Of a DNA stretch of 6,176 nt, positions 5,331-6,176 are shown piece after piece. The position numbers and the translations under genes are program-made. The notes under the pieces were generated by a model. That model was not told where the DNA came from. It was given only the letters and a program-made list of their open reading frames with translations, and did not search any database. The DNA is from SIG588 sp045654545 (lineage in GTDB: Bacteria; Bacillota; Clostridia; Oscillospirales; Acutalibacteraceae): assembly GCA_045654545.1 (NCBI GenBank), contig JAZONO010000147.1, forward strand, positions 1 through 6,176. The letters run 5' to 3'. Position 1 is the stretch's first letter, and each line of letters begins with the position of its first letter.

Positions 5331-5369
5331 AGAAGGCTCACTCATAAAGAGTGAGCCTTCTTCCTTTTT
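5331..5369 (+). terminator. Intrinsic terminator after the small protein gene
   Basis: A perfect 13-bp stem (5331-5343 with 5349-5361, loop ATAAA) followed by TCC and five T residues. It closes the tRNA-Ser/small-protein transcript and isolates the bile salt hydrolase gene. Confidence 0.92.
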
Positions 5370-5396
5370 GATTTATGTTTCCTTTTCGATTTTATT
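5368..5396 (+). promoter_or_regulatory. Weak candidate promoter of the bile salt hydrolase gene
   Basis: TTGATT (5368-5373) and TTTATT (5391-5396) with 17 bp between, each four of six consensus bases. The gene lies behind a terminator and needs a promoter in this AT-rich gap. CATAAT at 5399 is a better -10 but lacks a -35. Confidence 0.3.
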
Positions 5397-5425
5397 GGCA
5401 TAATAATCTCAAAGGAGAGATTAAA

Positions 5426-6176
5426 ATGTGTACTGCAGTAACCTACAAAACAAAAGACCATTATTTCGGAAGAACTCTGGACTGGGAAAATTCATTTAAT
5501 GAAACCGTGACTGTTACCCCACGAAACTTTCCGTTTAAATTCAAAAAAGTTCCCGAGCTCCCGACGCACCATGCAATAATAGGCGTCGGTGTTATCTCGC
5601 AAAACTATCCGCTCTACTTTGATGCAACAAATGAAAAAGGGCTTAGCATGGCCGGGCTCAACTTCCCCGACAATGCCGTATACAGAGACCCTGCAGACGG
5701 CACCGATAATATCACTCTGTTCGAATTTATACCGTGGATTCTCGGGCAGTGTTCAACCGTTGACGAGGCAGAAGTGCTGTTAAAACGAATAAACATCGTC
5801 AACATTAAATTCAGTGACGAATTCCCATTGTCTCCTCTTCACTGGATTATTGCCGATTCCGAGCGTGCAATAACAGTTGAACCTTTAGCGGACGGCGTTA
5901 AAATTTACGAAAATCCCATAGGTATCCTTACAAACAATCCGCCATTTGATTTTCATATGTATAATCTGTGCAATTATATCGGTCTGTCAAGAAATGAGCC
6001 TGTAAATCTTTTTTCAGAAACCTTAAATCTTTCACCATACAGCCGAGGAATGGGTGCAATTGGACTGCCAGGAGATTTATCTTCTGCATCACGCTTTGTA
6101 AAAGTCGCTTTTACAAAAACAAACTCTGTCTCTGGCGATTCCGAAGAGGAAAGCGTAAGCCAATTCTTTCATATTC
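5426..6176 (+). CDS. bsh: Bile salt hydrolase / choloylglycine hydrolase, 3' end outside the window
   Basis: The frame stays open for 250 residues to the window edge; family members have about 325, so roughly 75 are missing. The enzyme removes glycine or taurine from conjugated bile salts in the gut. It is an N-terminal nucleophile hydrolase: MCTA places Cys2 as the nucleophile after loss of Met1. By comparison with the Clostridium perfringens enzyme, the other active-site residues are R16 and D19 (FGRTLDW), N79 (AGLNF), N170 (GILTNNP) and R223 (ASRF), all present. GLPGD near 213-217 is also typical. The first ribosome binding site, AAAGGAG, is 8 nt before the ATG. No signal peptide is seen, so it is cytoplasmic. 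The DNA is more AT-rich and uses more AAA, AAT and ACA codons than the genes left of the tRNA, suggesting acquisition. Penicillin V acylases share the fold, but the LNFP and LPGD motifs favour a bile salt hydrolase. Confidence 0.92.
   Translation, partial: MCTAVTYKTKDHYFGRTLDWENSFNETVTVTPRNFPFKFKKVPELPTHHAIIGVGVISQNYPLYFDATNEKGLSMAGLNFPDNAVYRDPADGTDNITLFEFIPWILGQCSTVDEAEVLLKRINIVNIKFSDEFPLSPLHWIIADSERAITVEPLADGVKIYENPIGILTNNPPFDFHMYNLCNYIGLSRNEPVNLFSETLNLSPYSRGMGAIGLPGDLSSASRFVKVAFTKTNSVSGDSEEESVSQFFHI

Noticed and set aside
5103..5345. Minus-strand open frame ending in AEAVGFEPTSP
   Set aside because: That ending is the well-known artefact of translating the antisense of a tRNA-Ser 3' end.

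Overview
This looks like chromosomal DNA of a Gram-positive gut clostridium, most plausibly in the Oscillospiraceae/Ruminococcaceae range. The signs are strong AGGAGG-type ribosome binding sites, classical sigma-A promoters, a Thr-rich lipoprotein, a clostridial-type serine tRNA and a bile salt hydrolase. The lineage is an inference from gene content, not proven.

Layout. Bases 1-197 hold the 3' end of tsaD (tRNA threonylcarbamoyladenosine synthesis). It is followed 14 nt later, in the same operon, by a membrane-anchored parvulin-type foldase (212-1726). A bidirectional terminator (1731-1760) separates it from a convergent small Thr-rich lipoprotein gene on the minus strand (1764-1997). That gene is divergent from a cytoplasmic GH38 alpha-mannosidase (2139-4628), which has its own promoter and a strong terminator (4637-4670).

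Bases 4629-5051 contain no protein gene but are full of structure. A perfect consensus promoter (TTGACA-17 bp-TATAAT) drives a region in which the leader and 5' end of a tRNA-Ser occur twice, 289 bp apart. The first copy is broken: after 18 nt of tRNA it runs into about 199 bp of nested inverted repeats, then resumes for 13 nt of tRNA sequence and stops. The second copy continues into a full-length tRNA-Ser(CGA) with an encoded CCA (5052-5140), whose acceptor stem pairs poorly. Only 35 nt further on is a 46-residue amphipathic small protein gene (5176-5316). It has an excellent ribosome binding site but no convincing promoter of its own, so it is probably transcribed with the tRNA up to a terminator at 5331-5361.

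After the tRNA the DNA becomes visibly richer in A+T and codon choice changes. The last gene, running off the window, is a bile salt hydrolase (from 5426) with all six expected active-site residues present.

The left part is ordinary housekeeping and glycan metabolism. The part most worth attention is 4690-5370: a rearranged tRNA-Ser locus with an interrupted tRNA copy, a structured insert, a mismatched acceptor stem and a tRNA-linked small protein. It borders DNA of different composition, which fits a tRNA-associated integration boundary; no integrase or far attachment site is visible here.
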